Below are positions 56,410 through 64,000 of a stretch of 64,000 bases of DNA, in pieces. A program made the translations under genes and the position numbers. Source of the DNA: Bacteroidota bacterium (GTDB lineage: Bacteria; Bacteroidota; Bacteroidia; Flavobacteriales; Weeksellaceae); assembly GCA_018902795.1 (NCBI GenBank), contig JAHIQD010000004.1, forward strand, positions 248,001-312,000. The letters are read 5' to 3'. Position 1 is the stretch's first letter. Each line of letters starts with the position of its first letter. The notes beneath the pieces are model-generated. The model saw only the letters and a list, made by a program, of their open reading frames with translations. It was not told the origin of the DNA and ran no database searches.

Positions 56410-57837
56410 TTATACTTTAAGGTCAGCTTCTAAGCCGATCAAGTCGCTGTATTTATCTAAAATCGGCTGCACTTCGTTCTGGATAAATTCTTCCGTCTGA
56501 ATGGGCGCAAAACCAATGAAGTTTTTAGGGTCGAGTATTTCCATGAATTTTTCCTTATCAAGTTTCAGGGAACTGTCATTCATGATTCTTTCAATCAGAT
56601 CATTTTCCTTTCCTTCCATTTTCACTTTTTTGCTTGCCTCCATAGAATGAACGCGGATGGTTTCGTGAATTTCCTGCCGGTCGCCTCCCGCTTTCACTTC
56701 TTCCATAATGATGTATTCTGTCGCCATAAATGGGAGTTCGTCCATAATATGCTTTTGAATACGGTTTTCGTACACCACGATTCCGTTCATGATATTGTTC
56801 CAGATCAATAAAATCGCATCCACCGCCAGGAAAGATTGTGGGATCGTTAATCTTTTGTTCGCGGAATCGTCCAGCGTTCTTTCAAACCACTGTGTTGCAG
56901 CCACCATTGCGGAACTTGAAGAAAGCGACATGACGAATTTTGAAAGTGCCCCTATTCTTTCAGAACGCATCGGATTTCGTTTATAAGCCATCGCTGAAGA
57001 GCCAATCTGGTTTTTCTCGAACGGTTCCTCTATTTCCTTTAAATTCTGTAAAAGTCTTAAATCATTGGTGAATTTATGAGCTGACTGAGCGATATTGGAA
57101 AGCAGAGCCATCACTTTTGCATCGATTTTCCTGTCGTAAGTCTGTCCGGAAACTCCGAAAACTTTTTCGAAACCAAAACGTTTTGAAAGTTCCTTATCCA
57201 AATGTTTTACTTTGGAATAATCGCCGTTGAAAAGTTCAAGAAAACTTGCCGCAGTTCCGGTGGTTCCTTTTACGCCACGAAATCTTAATGTTTCAAGAAA
57301 AAACTCAAGTTCTTCAAAATCTAAAATTAAAGACTGAAGCCAAAGTGTTGCCCGTTTCCCAACAGTGGTAAGTTGTGCCGGCTGATAATGCGTAAAACCG
57401 AGCGTAGGAAGGTCTTTGTATTTTAAAGCAAAATCTGAAAGATTTTTTATGACGTTGACCATTTGCTTTCTCAAAAGAAGCAATCCGTCACGGATTTGAA
57501 TTAAATCGGTATTGTCTCCTACAAAAGCAGAAGTTGCTCCCAAGTGAATAATTCCTTTTGCCAGAGGCGCGTCATCGCCATAAGTATGCACATGCGCCAT
57601 CACATCATGACGGAATTTTTTCTCGTAATCCGCAGCTTTTACATAATCAATGTTATCTGCATTTGCTTTAAGTTGCGCAATCTGTTCGTCGGAAATGTCG
57701 AGACCTAAATCTTTTTCGATTTCGGCCAACGCGATCCATAATTTTCTCCAATTCCTGAACTTGTTGTTCGGAGAGAAATTATAGAGCATTTCCTCACTTG
57801 AATAGCGTTCTTCAAGAGGGTTTTTGTAGGAATTCAT
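56410..57837 (-). CDS. purB: Adenylosuccinate lyase
   Basis: Releases fumarate from SAICAR and from adenylosuccinate in purine synthesis. The 475-residue protein has GATSAFVGDNTDLIQIRDGL (histidine/substrate region), GFTHYQPAQLTTVGKRATLW, and the superfamily signature GSSAMAYKRNPMRSERI near residue 280. The length corresponds to the longer adenylosuccinate lyase class. A -7 box lies 26 bases upstream, and a terminator follows. Confidence 0.96.
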   Translation of the reverse strand: MNSYKNPLEERYSSEEMLYNFSPNNKFRNWRKLWIALAEIEKDLGLDISDEQIAQLKANADNIDYVKAADYEKKFRHDVMAHVHTYGDDAPLAKGIIHLGATSAFVGDNTDLIQIRDGLLLLRKQMVNVIKNLSDFALKYKDLPTLGFTHYQPAQLTTVGKRATLWLQSLILDFEELEFFLETLRFRGVKGTTGTAASFLELFNGDYSKVKHLDKELSKRFGFEKVFGVSGQTYDRKIDAKVMALLSNIAQSAHKFTNDLRLLQNLKEIEEPFEKNQIGSSAMAYKRNPMRSERIGALSKFVMSLSSSSAMVAATQWFERTLDDSANKRLTIPQSFLAVDAILLIWNNIMNGIVVYENRIQKHIMDELPFMATEYIIMEEVKAGGDRQEIHETIRVHSMEASKKVKMEGKENDLIERIMNDSSLKLDKEKFMEILDPKNFIGFAPIQTEEFIQNEVQPILDKYSDLIGLEADLKV

Positions 57838-57863
57838 TCTTTATTTTTACTTTATTAGATGCA

Positions 57864-57871
57864 CAAATTTA
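57864..57871 (-). promoter_or_regulatory. -7 box upstream of purB
   Basis: The minus strand reads TAAATTTG (TAnnTTTG), 26 bases before the ATG at 57837. Confidence 0.5.
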
Positions 57872-57982
57872 AGAAAATTAAAAGAATTTGCGAAGTCGGT
57901 TTTATATTTTTTTGACTGAAAATACAGGGAAAACATGATTTGTTTTAAATATAAATTTGACAATAAAAAACAATAAAAAAAC

Positions 57983-58789
57983 TTAAACTCTGCCCTTGAA
58001 ATCCTTCATTGTGTCGTAGACTCCGAACACATTTTTCATCACCCAATCGAACGCCGGAATAGGCAAAATTCCCTGGGAAAAACGGATAAACCAGTAAGGC
58101 AGTGGCATCGCCAGCATTTTAGTTTCGTTTTCAATGGCTTTAATAATTCTTTCGGAAGTAGGTTCCGGTTCCAGAATGGGAAGCAGTTTGGATTTTACGC
58201 CGTCGAACATTCCGGTATTGATATAGAAAGGCATGATCGTGGTGACAGAAATGTTTTTTCCAAGCTGCTCCATTTCCAGTCTCAAACTGTCGCTCCAACC
58301 TACAACCGCCCATTTGGAAGCAGCATAAACCGACATTTTCGGATTGGAAATTAATCCTGCTGAAGAAGCAATATTACAGATCGCACCGGAATTCTCAGCC
58401 ATCATTCCGGATAAAAATTCAAGTCCAATGTGCATAAATGCGTTGGAATTAATGAGCATACTTTTTTGAATCTGGTCGTGCGTGTGTTCATGGAAATACT
58501 TGCCGACAACAATTCCGGCATTGTTGATCAGAATATCAACTTTTCCCACTTCAATTCTTACTTTCTGGGCATTAATTTTAATTTCATCCAGATTAAAAAC
58601 ATCAGTTTTGTAACCGAAAATTTCACCGCCTATCCCGGAAAGTTCTGCCGTTGTTTTAACTAAAGCATCTTCATTAATGTCCCAAATCACCAGCTTTTTC
58701 GCTCCTCTTTCCAGAGATTTTCTCGCCATGATTTTACCAATTCCGGAACATCCGCCGGTGATAAGAACTGTTTTGTCTCTAAAATCCAT
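57983..58789 (-). CDS. Short-chain dehydrogenase/reductase
   Basis: NAD(P)-dependent oxidoreductase of the SDR superfamily, 268 residues from MDFRDKTVLITGG. The cofactor motif is TGGCSGIGK, NNAG follows near residue 90, and the active-site Y-x-x-x-K is YAASK. A C-terminal extension (WFIRFSQGILPIPAFDWV) and basic terminus may associate with membrane, as in SDRs acting on lipids or retinoids. The start at 58789 is chosen; the longer frame to 58912 runs over the divergent aldehyde dehydrogenase start. The substrate is unknown; pairing with an aldehyde dehydrogenase suggests an alcohol-aldehyde-acid route. Confidence 0.9.
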   Translation of the reverse strand: MDFRDKTVLITGGCSGIGKIMARKSLERGAKKLVIWDINEDALVKTTAELSGIGGEIFGYKTDVFNLDEIKINAQKVRIEVGKVDILINNAGIVVGKYFHEHTHDQIQKSMLINSNAFMHIGLEFLSGMMAENSGAICNIASSAGLISNPKMSVYAASKWAVVGWSDSLRLEMEQLGKNISVTTIMPFYINTGMFDGVKSKLLPILEPEPTSERIIKAIENETKMLAMPLPYWFIRFSQGILPIPAFDWVMKNVFGVYDTMKDFKGRV

Positions 58790-58816
58790 TTCTGCTTTTT
58801 TCTGTTTATTTTGAAG

Positions 58817-58824
58817 TAAATTTG
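58817..58824 (+). promoter_or_regulatory. -7 box upstream of the aldehyde dehydrogenase gene
   Basis: TAAATTTG (TAnnTTTG) ends 20 bases before the ATG at 58845. Confidence 0.5.
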
Positions 58825-58844
58825 TTAGAATAAAAATAAATGTA

Positions 58845-60206
58845 ATGAATTTCCAGGAGATATTAGCAGACCAGCGTTCGTTTTTTAACAGCCAGAAAAC
58901 AAAAAGTATCAAATTCAGAAAAATGTATCTGGAAAAGCTGCGCGAAGTAATTCTTAAAAATGAAGAACTGCTGTATAAAGCGATTTACAAAGATTTCGGG
59001 AAGTCAAAATTCGATACTTATACGACAGAAATCTCTTTCATTTTAAAAGATATTGACTATTATTTAAAAAATCTTAATTCGCTGTCGAGGCCTAAAAAAG
59101 TAAAAACCAATTTGGCCAATCAGTTGGGTTCGAGTAAAATTTTCAGCGAACCGCTTGGCTGTACCTTGGTAATCGGCGCGTGGAATTATCCTTATCAGCT
59201 GTCATTTTCTCCTATGATCACCGCTTTGGCAGCAGGAAACACCTGTATCCTGAAACCGAGTGAAGTGGCAGAAAACACCATGAAAGCGATGGCTAAAATC
59301 ATCAACGAAAATTTCCCAAAAGAATATCTTTTTGTTGCAGAAGGCGGGGTGGATGAAATTACTGAAATACTGAAACTTAAATTTGATAAAATATTCTTCA
59401 CAGGAAGTTCTAAAATCGGACGGATCGTTTATGAAGCAGCAGCCAAAAATTTAACTCCCGTTACTTTGGAACTGGGTGGGAAAAGTCCGGCAATTGTCAC
59501 CTCAAGCGCAGATTTCGAGGTTGCTTCAAAAAGAATTGTCTGGGGAAAATTCCTGAATGCAGGCCAAACTTGTGTGGCTCCGGATTATATTTTAGTGGAT
59601 GAAAAGGTAAAAGACAGTTTTCTGGATGCTTTAAAATCTTACATTCTGAAATTTAATTACCAGCCGGAGTCAGAACATTATACCCAAATTATCAATCAGC
59701 GGAATTTCGACCGGTTGGTACAGTTTATTGAGAAGGAAAAAATTTACATCGGAGGAAATTACGACGCTGAAAAAAGATACATCGAACCTACTGTTTTACA
59801 CAATATCAATTGGGACGATGCGGTGATGCAGGAAGAAATTTTCGGACCCATTCTGCCCGTTTTAACCTTCAGCAATTTTAATGAAGCTTTACTGAAAATC
59901 GCAGAAAAAGAGAAACCTCTTGCTGCTTATTTATTCACAAAAAATTCAGAAGAAAAAGAAAATTTCACATCTAAAATCTCTTTCGGCGGCGGCTGCATCA
60001 ATGATGTAATGATGCATCTAAGCAATGAACATCTGCCTTTCGGAGGCGTAGGGAATTCCGGAATTGGGAATTATCACGGGAAATTCGGCTTCAACGCGTT
60101 CTCTCATCATAAGGCAGTTTTAGAAAGAGCAACCTGGGGCGAACCGGATCTTAAATACCCGCCATATTCCGAGAAAAAACTGAACTGGATCAAAAAACTA
60201 CTGTAA
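58845..60206 (+). CDS. Class 3 aldehyde dehydrogenase
   Basis: Oxidises aldehydes, often fatty or aromatic ones, to acids with NAD(P). The 453-residue protein is of the short ALDH3 type: LGCTLVIGAWNYPYQLSFSPMITALAAGNTCILKPSE, the catalytic Glu in PVTLELGGKSP, the nucleophile Cys in NAGQTCVAPDY, and EEIFGPILPVL. The C-terminal SGIGNYHGKFGFNAFSHHKAV is conserved in the class. It is divergent from the SDR gene, with a 55-base gap, and ends at a strong terminator. Confidence 0.95.
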   Translation: MNFQEILADQRSFFNSQKTKSIKFRKMYLEKLREVILKNEELLYKAIYKDFGKSKFDTYTTEISFILKDIDYYLKNLNSLSRPKKVKTNLANQLGSSKIFSEPLGCTLVIGAWNYPYQLSFSPMITALAAGNTCILKPSEVAENTMKAMAKIINENFPKEYLFVAEGGVDEITEILKLKFDKIFFTGSSKIGRIVYEAAAKNLTPVTLELGGKSPAIVTSSADFEVASKRIVWGKFLNAGQTCVAPDYILVDEKVKDSFLDALKSYILKFNYQPESEHYTQIINQRNFDRLVQFIEKEKIYIGGNYDAEKRYIEPTVLHNINWDDAVMQEEIFGPILPVLTFSNFNEALLKIAEKEKPLAAYLFTKNSEEKENFTSKISFGGGCINDVMMHLSNEHLPFGGVGNSGIGNYHGKFGFNAFSHHKAVLERATWGEPDLKYPPYSEKKLNWIKKLL

Positions 60207-60208
60207 AA

Positions 60209-60238
60209 AAAACGTCCTGCAGAATCGCGGGACGTTTT
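60209..60238. terminator. Bidirectional terminator
   Basis: A 12-pair stem with one G-U, AAAACGTCCTGC / GCGGGACGTTTT with a 6-base loop, lies between convergent ALDH and thioredoxin genes. Confidence 0.88.
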
Positions 60239-60243
60239 GTATT

Positions 60244-60834
60244 TTAAGACTTGGTAGTCCATTTCAGAAAGAACTCTTTTACCTTTTCTTTGCTGTATCC
60301 TTTTCCTTCCTCCAGTACTGCGCTGTCCTGGGTATGAATCATTTTCCCGTTCTGGTCTAAAACGATAAAAACCGGATAACCGAATTTTTCACCGGGATTA
60401 TCATATTGGGCGAAAACCTTTGCGTTTTTGTTTTCCGGCGAATAATTTAAATGGTAATACAGATAATTTTTGTCTACAATTTCTTTTAATTCAGGCGTGG
60501 TCTGCACGAAATTATTAAATCTTAGACACCAGATACACCAGTTTCCACCGGCCTGTAGTATTATATTTTTATTTTCCGCCTTCGCCTGTTTTACCAGTTC
60601 TGAAATTTTGGCTTCTGCATTTTCCGTTGCATTATAAGGTTTTGGAAGTTTTGCTTTCTCCTCCGCCGCAAGTTTTTTCTTAGCTTCCAGAATGGCTGTA
60701 CTGTCGGAAACTACTGCAACAGATGTTGCCGCGTCAGCCTTCGCATCAATCTTTGAATCTGCTTTTTGGGAGCACGCCAAACCCGTGATAAGAAGCGCTG
60801 AAAACGCTAAAACTTTTATTTTACTGTTTTTCAT
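60244..60834 (-). CDS. Thioredoxin-fold lipoprotein
   Basis: A 196-residue exported protein with a lipoprotein-type signal (ALLITGLAC, Cys-21), a charged helical linker, and a thioredoxin-like domain. The redox motif is CIWC (residues 100-103) in QAGGNWCIWCLRF, followed by a conserved proline context (KFGYPVFIVLDQNGKM). It resembles thioredoxin-7/DUF255-type reductases and probably keeps periplasmic thiols reduced or oxidised. The lipobox has Gly at -3, so lipidation is uncertain. The exact partner is unknown. Confidence 0.85.
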   Translation of the reverse strand: MKNSKIKVLAFSALLITGLACSQKADSKIDAKADAATSVAVVSDSTAILEAKKKLAAEEKAKLPKPYNATENAEAKISELVKQAKAENKNIILQAGGNWCIWCLRFNNFVQTTPELKEIVDKNYLYYHLNYSPENKNAKVFAQYDNPGEKFGYPVFIVLDQNGKMIHTQDSAVLEEGKGYSKEKVKEFFLKWTTKS

Positions 60835-60867
60835 TGATCTTTAAATTAAATTAACGGTGCAAAATAA

Positions 60868-60875
60868 CAAAAATA
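60868..60875 (-). promoter_or_regulatory. -7 box upstream of the thioredoxin gene
   Basis: The minus strand reads TATTTTTG (TAnnTTTG), about 34 bases before the ATG at 60834. Confidence 0.4.
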
Positions 60876-60902
60876 GAGCCAATGATACACTTTATAATTA
60901 CT

Positions 60903-60910
60903 AAATTTGC
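60903..60910 (+). promoter_or_regulatory. -7 box upstream of the acyltransferase gene
   Basis: TAAATTTG (TAnnTTTG) ends nine bases before the ATG at 60920, implying a very short leader. Confidence 0.5.
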
Positions 60911-60919
60911 AAACTGTTT

Positions 60920-61801
60920 ATGAATTTTCTATTTAAAATAATTATCCTTTTTTCAAAACTTCCTTTAAAAGTTTTGTATCTGTTTTCAGATTTGATCTTT
61001 TTCGTAATCTACATTTTGGTGGGTTACAGAAAAACCGTGGTATCCGAAAACCTGAAGAATTCTTTTCCTCATAAAACAGCCGGAGAACGCAATAAAATAC
61101 AGCGGAAATTTTACCTGAATTTCTCTGATTATATCGTTGAAACCTTAAAATCATTTACTGTTTCGTCCAATGAGCTCCGCGTGAGGGTACAGCATATCAA
61201 TCAGGATGTTTTTCATGAAGCTAAAGCAGAAAACAAAAATGTAATTCTTCTGGCAGGTCATATTTTCAACTGGGAATGGTTTAATGCACTGGCAACCATT
61301 ATTCCACAGGAAAACTGTTTTCCTGTTTACAGAAGGGTACAGAGCAGTTTTTGGGAAGAAAGGATCAAAGCAATCCGGAATCGGTTTGGGAACGAGGCTC
61401 TCGAAGCAAAAGAAGTGATCCGTCATATTTTCAAAAATAAGAATGACGGAAATTCAGTATATATGTTCGTGGCCGATCAAACCCCTCACGTCTCGGAAGT
61501 AACTTACGGTCTAAACTTTCTGAATCAGAAAACGCCGGCATTTATCGGTTACGACAAACTTTCTACAAGAATGGATCTGGCTTTTGTTTTTTGTGAAATG
61601 AAAAAAGTTAAACGTGGCTATTATCAGATCAACTATTACAGAATTTATCCGGACGGAGAGAAATTTGTAGAACATGAGGTGGTGAAAAAATTCCACAAAC
61701 TTCTTGAAAACACCATTAATAAAAGGCCCGACAATTATCTTTGGTCGCACAGAAGATGGAAATATCAGCACGCGATTAAAGTAATGGAAACTGAAATCTA
61801 A
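60920..61801 (+). CDS. Lipid A biosynthesis (LpxL/HtrB-family) acyltransferase
   Basis: Membrane enzyme that adds a secondary acyl chain to lipid A or a related lipid. The 293-residue protein has an N-terminal anchor (FLFKIIILFSKLPLKVLYLFSDLIFFVIYI), the catalytic H-x-x-x-x-E in LLAGHIFNWEWFNAL (His ~114), the VYRRV segment and the DQTPH motif. It ends with DNYLWSHRRWKYQ, the usual LpxL terminus. A glycosyltransferase follows 19 bases later on the same strand, so the two may act on a common envelope lipid. The acyl donor is not determined. Confidence 0.93.
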   Translation: MNFLFKIIILFSKLPLKVLYLFSDLIFFVIYILVGYRKTVVSENLKNSFPHKTAGERNKIQRKFYLNFSDYIVETLKSFTVSSNELRVRVQHINQDVFHEAKAENKNVILLAGHIFNWEWFNALATIIPQENCFPVYRRVQSSFWEERIKAIRNRFGNEALEAKEVIRHIFKNKNDGNSVYMFVADQTPHVSEVTYGLNFLNQKTPAFIGYDKLSTRMDLAFVFCEMKKVKRGYYQINYYRIYPDGEKFVEHEVVKKFHKLLENTINKRPDNYLWSHRRWKYQHAIKVMETEI

Positions 61802-61820
61802 CAATCCCAAATCATCTGAA

Positions 61821-62783
61821 TTGAATTTAGCAATCGTCATATTAAACTGGAACGGAAAAAGTTGGTTGGAAAAATTTCTTCCCACCGTGATTGCGCATTC
61901 TGAAAACACAGAAATTTATGTGATTGATAATGCCTCGACCGACGATTCGGTTGAGTTATTAACCTTGAATTTCCCCAACGTAAAAATTATCCGTAACCTG
62001 ACAAACTTCGGTTTTGCAGGAGGTTACAATGAAGGTTTGAAAAAGATTGACGCAGAAATATACTGTCTGCTGAATTCCGATGTTGAAGTGACGGAAAACT
62101 GGCTGAAACCTATTCTTGATTTATTTAAAAAAGATAAAAATATAGCGGCCATCCAACCGAAAATCCTTGATTACAACCGAAAAAACTTCTTCGAATTTGC
62201 GGGTGCAGGAGGCGGCCAGATCGACAATCTGGGGTATCCGTATTGCCGCGGACGGGTTTTTGAAAATCTGGAAGAAGATAAAGGCCAGTACAATGATGAA
62301 ACCGAAATTTCCTGGGCATCGGGCTGTTGTTTATTTATCAGATCACAGGATTTTTGGCAGCAGAAAGGTTTCGACCAAAGGTTCTTTGCGCATCAGGAAG
62401 AAATTGATCTTTGCTGGCGCTTAAAAAATTCAGGAAAGAAAATTTTCTACACCGGAAAATCCACGGTTTATCATGTTGGCGGCGGAACGCTGAACAAACA
62501 AAGTCCCCAAAAAACTTTCCTTAATATCCGGAATAATTTCTCGATGCTCCTTAAAAATATGCCATTTCCAAAATTGCTGTGGGTACTTTTTTTAAGGCTG
62601 TGTCTGGATGCCGCTGCAGCATTTTACTTTGGAATTAAAATGGGTTTTCCGCATTTCTGGGCGGTCATCAGAGCACATTTCAGTTTTTATGCACAGGTAC
62701 CGGGAACGCTGAAGCTTCGCGGAAATAATCAGATTAAAAATTATTATCAGACCCAATGGTTGATTTTTAAACATTTTCTGTAA
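61821..62783 (+). CDS. GT2-family glycosyltransferase, TTG start
   Basis: Rhamnosyltransferase-type GT2 enzyme of 320 residues: LAIVILNWNGKSWLEKF, VIDNASTDDSVELL, NLTNFGFAGGYNEGLK, a DXD-like LLNSDVEVTENW, then SWASGCCLFIRSQDFWQQKGFDQRFFAHQEEIDLCWRLKNSGK and a C-terminal hydrophobic/aromatic region. The conserved first strand begins at a TTG (61821); upstream the frame meets a stop at 61782 with no ATG, so TTG is the likely start. It probably co-transcribes with the acyltransferase. Sugar donor and acceptor are unknown; surface-glycan synthesis is likely. Confidence 0.9.
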   Translation: MNLAIVILNWNGKSWLEKFLPTVIAHSENTEIYVIDNASTDDSVELLTLNFPNVKIIRNLTNFGFAGGYNEGLKKIDAEIYCLLNSDVEVTENWLKPILDLFKKDKNIAAIQPKILDYNRKNFFEFAGAGGGQIDNLGYPYCRGRVFENLEEDKGQYNDETEISWASGCCLFIRSQDFWQQKGFDQRFFAHQEEIDLCWRLKNSGKKIFYTGKSTVYHVGGGTLNKQSPQKTFLNIRNNFSMLLKNMPFPKLLWVLFLRLCLDAAAAFYFGIKMGFPHFWAVIRAHFSFYAQVPGTLKLRGNNQIKNYYQTQWLIFKHFL

Positions 62784-62872
62784 AAACTACCGCTCGGAAT
62801 CCTTCAAAATGACCGTGAAGTTTTATACACTTCCGTATAAAATCAAGAAAAAAAGCTACATTTATACTTCCA

Positions 62873-63733
62873 ATGAATGCAGACATTTACTTTATGCTCG
62901 TAACAATTTCCGCTGTCATCCTGATCCTCGGACTGTTTATCTATTTCTTTCAGCATAAATTCTTCTTTCATCCGGAAAAACTCCCGGCTGATTTCAAATT
63001 CGCTTACGACAACTTAAAAGCAGAAGAAAAAACAGTAGAACCTGAACCAGGCGCAAAAATCAATTACCTACATTTTCAGGTAAATGAGCCGAAAGGTGCC
63101 GTGATTTACCTGAAAGGAAACACCAAAAGTATCAAAGGCTGGGGAAAATTCGCCATTGATTTTACAAGACTCGGTTATGAAGTAATCATGATGGATTACC
63201 GCGGCTTCGGGAAAAGTACCGGAAAACGCACCGTTGAAGCGATGAAACGCGATTCCCAGTTTATATACGATATCGTTAAGACCGAATTTACAGAAGAAAA
63301 AATCGTGGTTTACGGACGTTCTCTTGGTGCCGGATTTGCGGCAAGGCTGGCTTCCAAAAACAATCCGCGGCTTTTGATATTAACTTCCCCACTCTATTCT
63401 TTATTGCGCACCGTTCACCGCTACTTGCCTTTCATGCCTGCAAAACCTTTTCTGCGTTATAATATCCCTACATTTCAATATCTGAAAAATGTGCGCTGTC
63501 CCATCAAAATTATTCACGGCAGCGATGACCAGCTGGTTCCCATCAGTACTGCGGTAGATCTGTCTGAAATAAATCCGGCACTTACCCGGTTATATGTGAT
63601 TTTGGGAGCAGGGCATATCAACATCCATCAGTTTGAGGAATATCACCGGGTAATGGAAGAAATTTTTGAGGAACGAAAAGTTTTTATCGACACAGAAAAG
63701 ACGAGCCTGAATGTAAATCACAGGAGCGAATAA
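62873..63733 (+). CDS. Membrane-anchored alpha/beta hydrolase
   Basis: Serine hydrolase with an N-terminal transmembrane segment (YFMLVTISAVILILGLFIYFF). The 286-residue protein has the nucleophile elbow GRSLGAGFA, an Asp in IHGSDDQLVPIS and the His in GAGHINIH, a full catalytic triad. The oxyanion segment is VIYLKGNTKSIKGWGKFA. The topology suggests attachment to a membrane, related to BEM46/YfhR-like hydrolases. No substrate can be assigned. It follows the glycosyltransferase after an 89-base gap that holds no clear promoter. Confidence 0.88.
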   Translation: MNADIYFMLVTISAVILILGLFIYFFQHKFFFHPEKLPADFKFAYDNLKAEEKTVEPEPGAKINYLHFQVNEPKGAVIYLKGNTKSIKGWGKFAIDFTRLGYEVIMMDYRGFGKSTGKRTVEAMKRDSQFIYDIVKTEFTEEKIVVYGRSLGAGFAARLASKNNPRLLILTSPLYSLLRTVHRYLPFMPAKPFLRYNIPTFQYLKNVRCPIKIIHGSDDQLVPISTAVDLSEINPALTRLYVILGAGHINIHQFEEYHRVMEEIFEERKVFIDTEKTSLNVNHRSE

Positions 63734-63758
63734 TTATTTCAATTTGCAACAATTAAAT

Positions 63759-63766
63759 TATATTTG
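63759..63766 (+). promoter_or_regulatory. -7 box upstream of the second CNNM gene
   Basis: TATATTTG (TAnnTTTG) ends 20 bases before the ATG at 63787. Confidence 0.45.
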
Positions 63767-63786
63767 CGATAACTTTTAAAATCTTA

Positions 63787-64000
63787 ATGGAACTGATTAT
63801 TATTATCTTTCTGGTACTGCTTAACGGCATTTTTTCGATGTCAGAAATGTCACTGGTTTCATCCAGAAAATTTAAATTAGAAAATGCGGGAAAGAAAGGA
63901 AGTTCCGGAGCAAAAAAAGCACTTAAACTTTCCGGACATCCGACCAAATTCCTCTCTACAGTGCAGATTGGCATTACACTGATCGGGATTCTGCTTGGGG
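63787..64000 (+). CDS. CNNM/CorC-type protein, N-terminal part (runs off the window)
   Basis: The first 71 residues of a DUF21-CBS protein are visible: MELIIIIFLVLLNGIFSMSEMSLVSSRKFKLENAGKKG and HPTKFLSTVQIGITLIGILLG. This is the family signature, N-G-x-F-x-x-x-E with the first two helices. The same family occurs complete at 12634; the two differ clearly in sequence and are separate paralogues. The downstream CBS and CorC domains lie outside the window. Confidence 0.85.
   Translation, partial: MELIIIIFLVLLNGIFSMSEMSLVSSRKFKLENAGKKGSSGAKKALKLSGHPTKFLSTVQIGITLIGILLG

Noticed and set aside
58790..58912. 41-residue extension of the SDR protein
   Set aside because: It overlaps the start of the divergent aldehyde dehydrogenase and precedes the conserved first strand.
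1..64000. tRNA, rRNA, CRISPR, prophage or insertion sequence
   Set aside because: No T-loop-like GGTTCGA segments in the gaps, no regularly spaced direct repeats, no transposase, integrase or phage genes. A covariance-model search would be needed to exclude small RNAs fully.

Overview
The window is chromosomal DNA of a flavobacterium, most likely Weeksellaceae (Chryseobacterium, Kaistella or Epilithonimonas type). The evidence is AT-rich DNA with dense coding, four secreted peptidases with type IX secretion (T9SS) C-terminal tails, the gliding-related pair gldF-gldG, a split F-ATPase cluster without atpD/atpC, and the Bacteroidetes -7 promoter box TAnnTTTG upstream of about twenty genes. No phage, insertion sequence, CRISPR array, tRNA or rRNA was found. 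The assignment rests on gene content, not on any database search.

Layout. 1-3.2 kb: thrS (5' end outside the window), infC with a probable ATA start, rpmI and rplT. 3.2-4.9 kb: a secreted M28 peptidase and a small periplasmic coiled-coil protein. 4.95-8.9 kb: a minus-strand envelope-glycan operon (two glycosyltransferases, a NodB-type deacetylase, a GT87-like membrane transferase) behind dapD and an NlpC/P60 lipoprotein. 10.5-14 kb: prmC, a structured interspersed element, a rhomboid protease, clpS and a CNNM/CorC protein. 14.1-20 kb: the F-ATPase operon atpZ-(unknown)-atpB-E-F-H-A-G. 20.1-24.9 kb: ffh, two outer-membrane beta-barrel proteins, phoH and a DUF62 SAM-hydrolase. 24.9-29.5 kb: two tandem secreted reprolysin-like metallopeptidases. 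29.6-32.6 kb: hemJ, gldF and gldG. 33.2-38 kb: a sulfate-assimilation locus (Rrf2 regulator, cysH, cysD, cysN, and a CysG-like/TSUP fusion). 38-46.8 kb: kbl, an M1 peptidase, dacB, priA and proline dehydrogenase. 46.8-48.8 kb: aroB and a third beta-barrel protein. 48.9-57.8 kb: purine genes purB, purL, purC and purF, with a SatD/DUF3307 pair inserted between purL and purC. 58-64 kb: SDR, aldehyde dehydrogenase, a thioredoxin lipoprotein, a lipid A-type acyltransferase, a glycosyltransferase, a membrane-anchored hydrolase and the start of a second CNNM protein.

Most genes are housekeeping and well recognised. The least explained parts are: (1) the SatD-DUF3307 pair, a cyclase-like sensor fused to a DNA-binding domain, coupled to a membrane protein with four His/Asp pairs and preceded by repeated TATAAG-N8-CTTATA sites; (2) the CysG-like/TSUP fusion and the palindrome over the cysH promoter; (3) the structured repeat near 11.5 kb and the paired hairpins upstream of purL; (4) a sigma-54-like promoter candidate before the beta-barrel gene at 48.2 kb. 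Several longest-frame starts are corrected downstream (atpG, atpZ, a beta-barrel protein, both reprolysins, cysH, kbl, proline dehydrogenase, SDR) from family N-termini and the position of -7 boxes or terminators.
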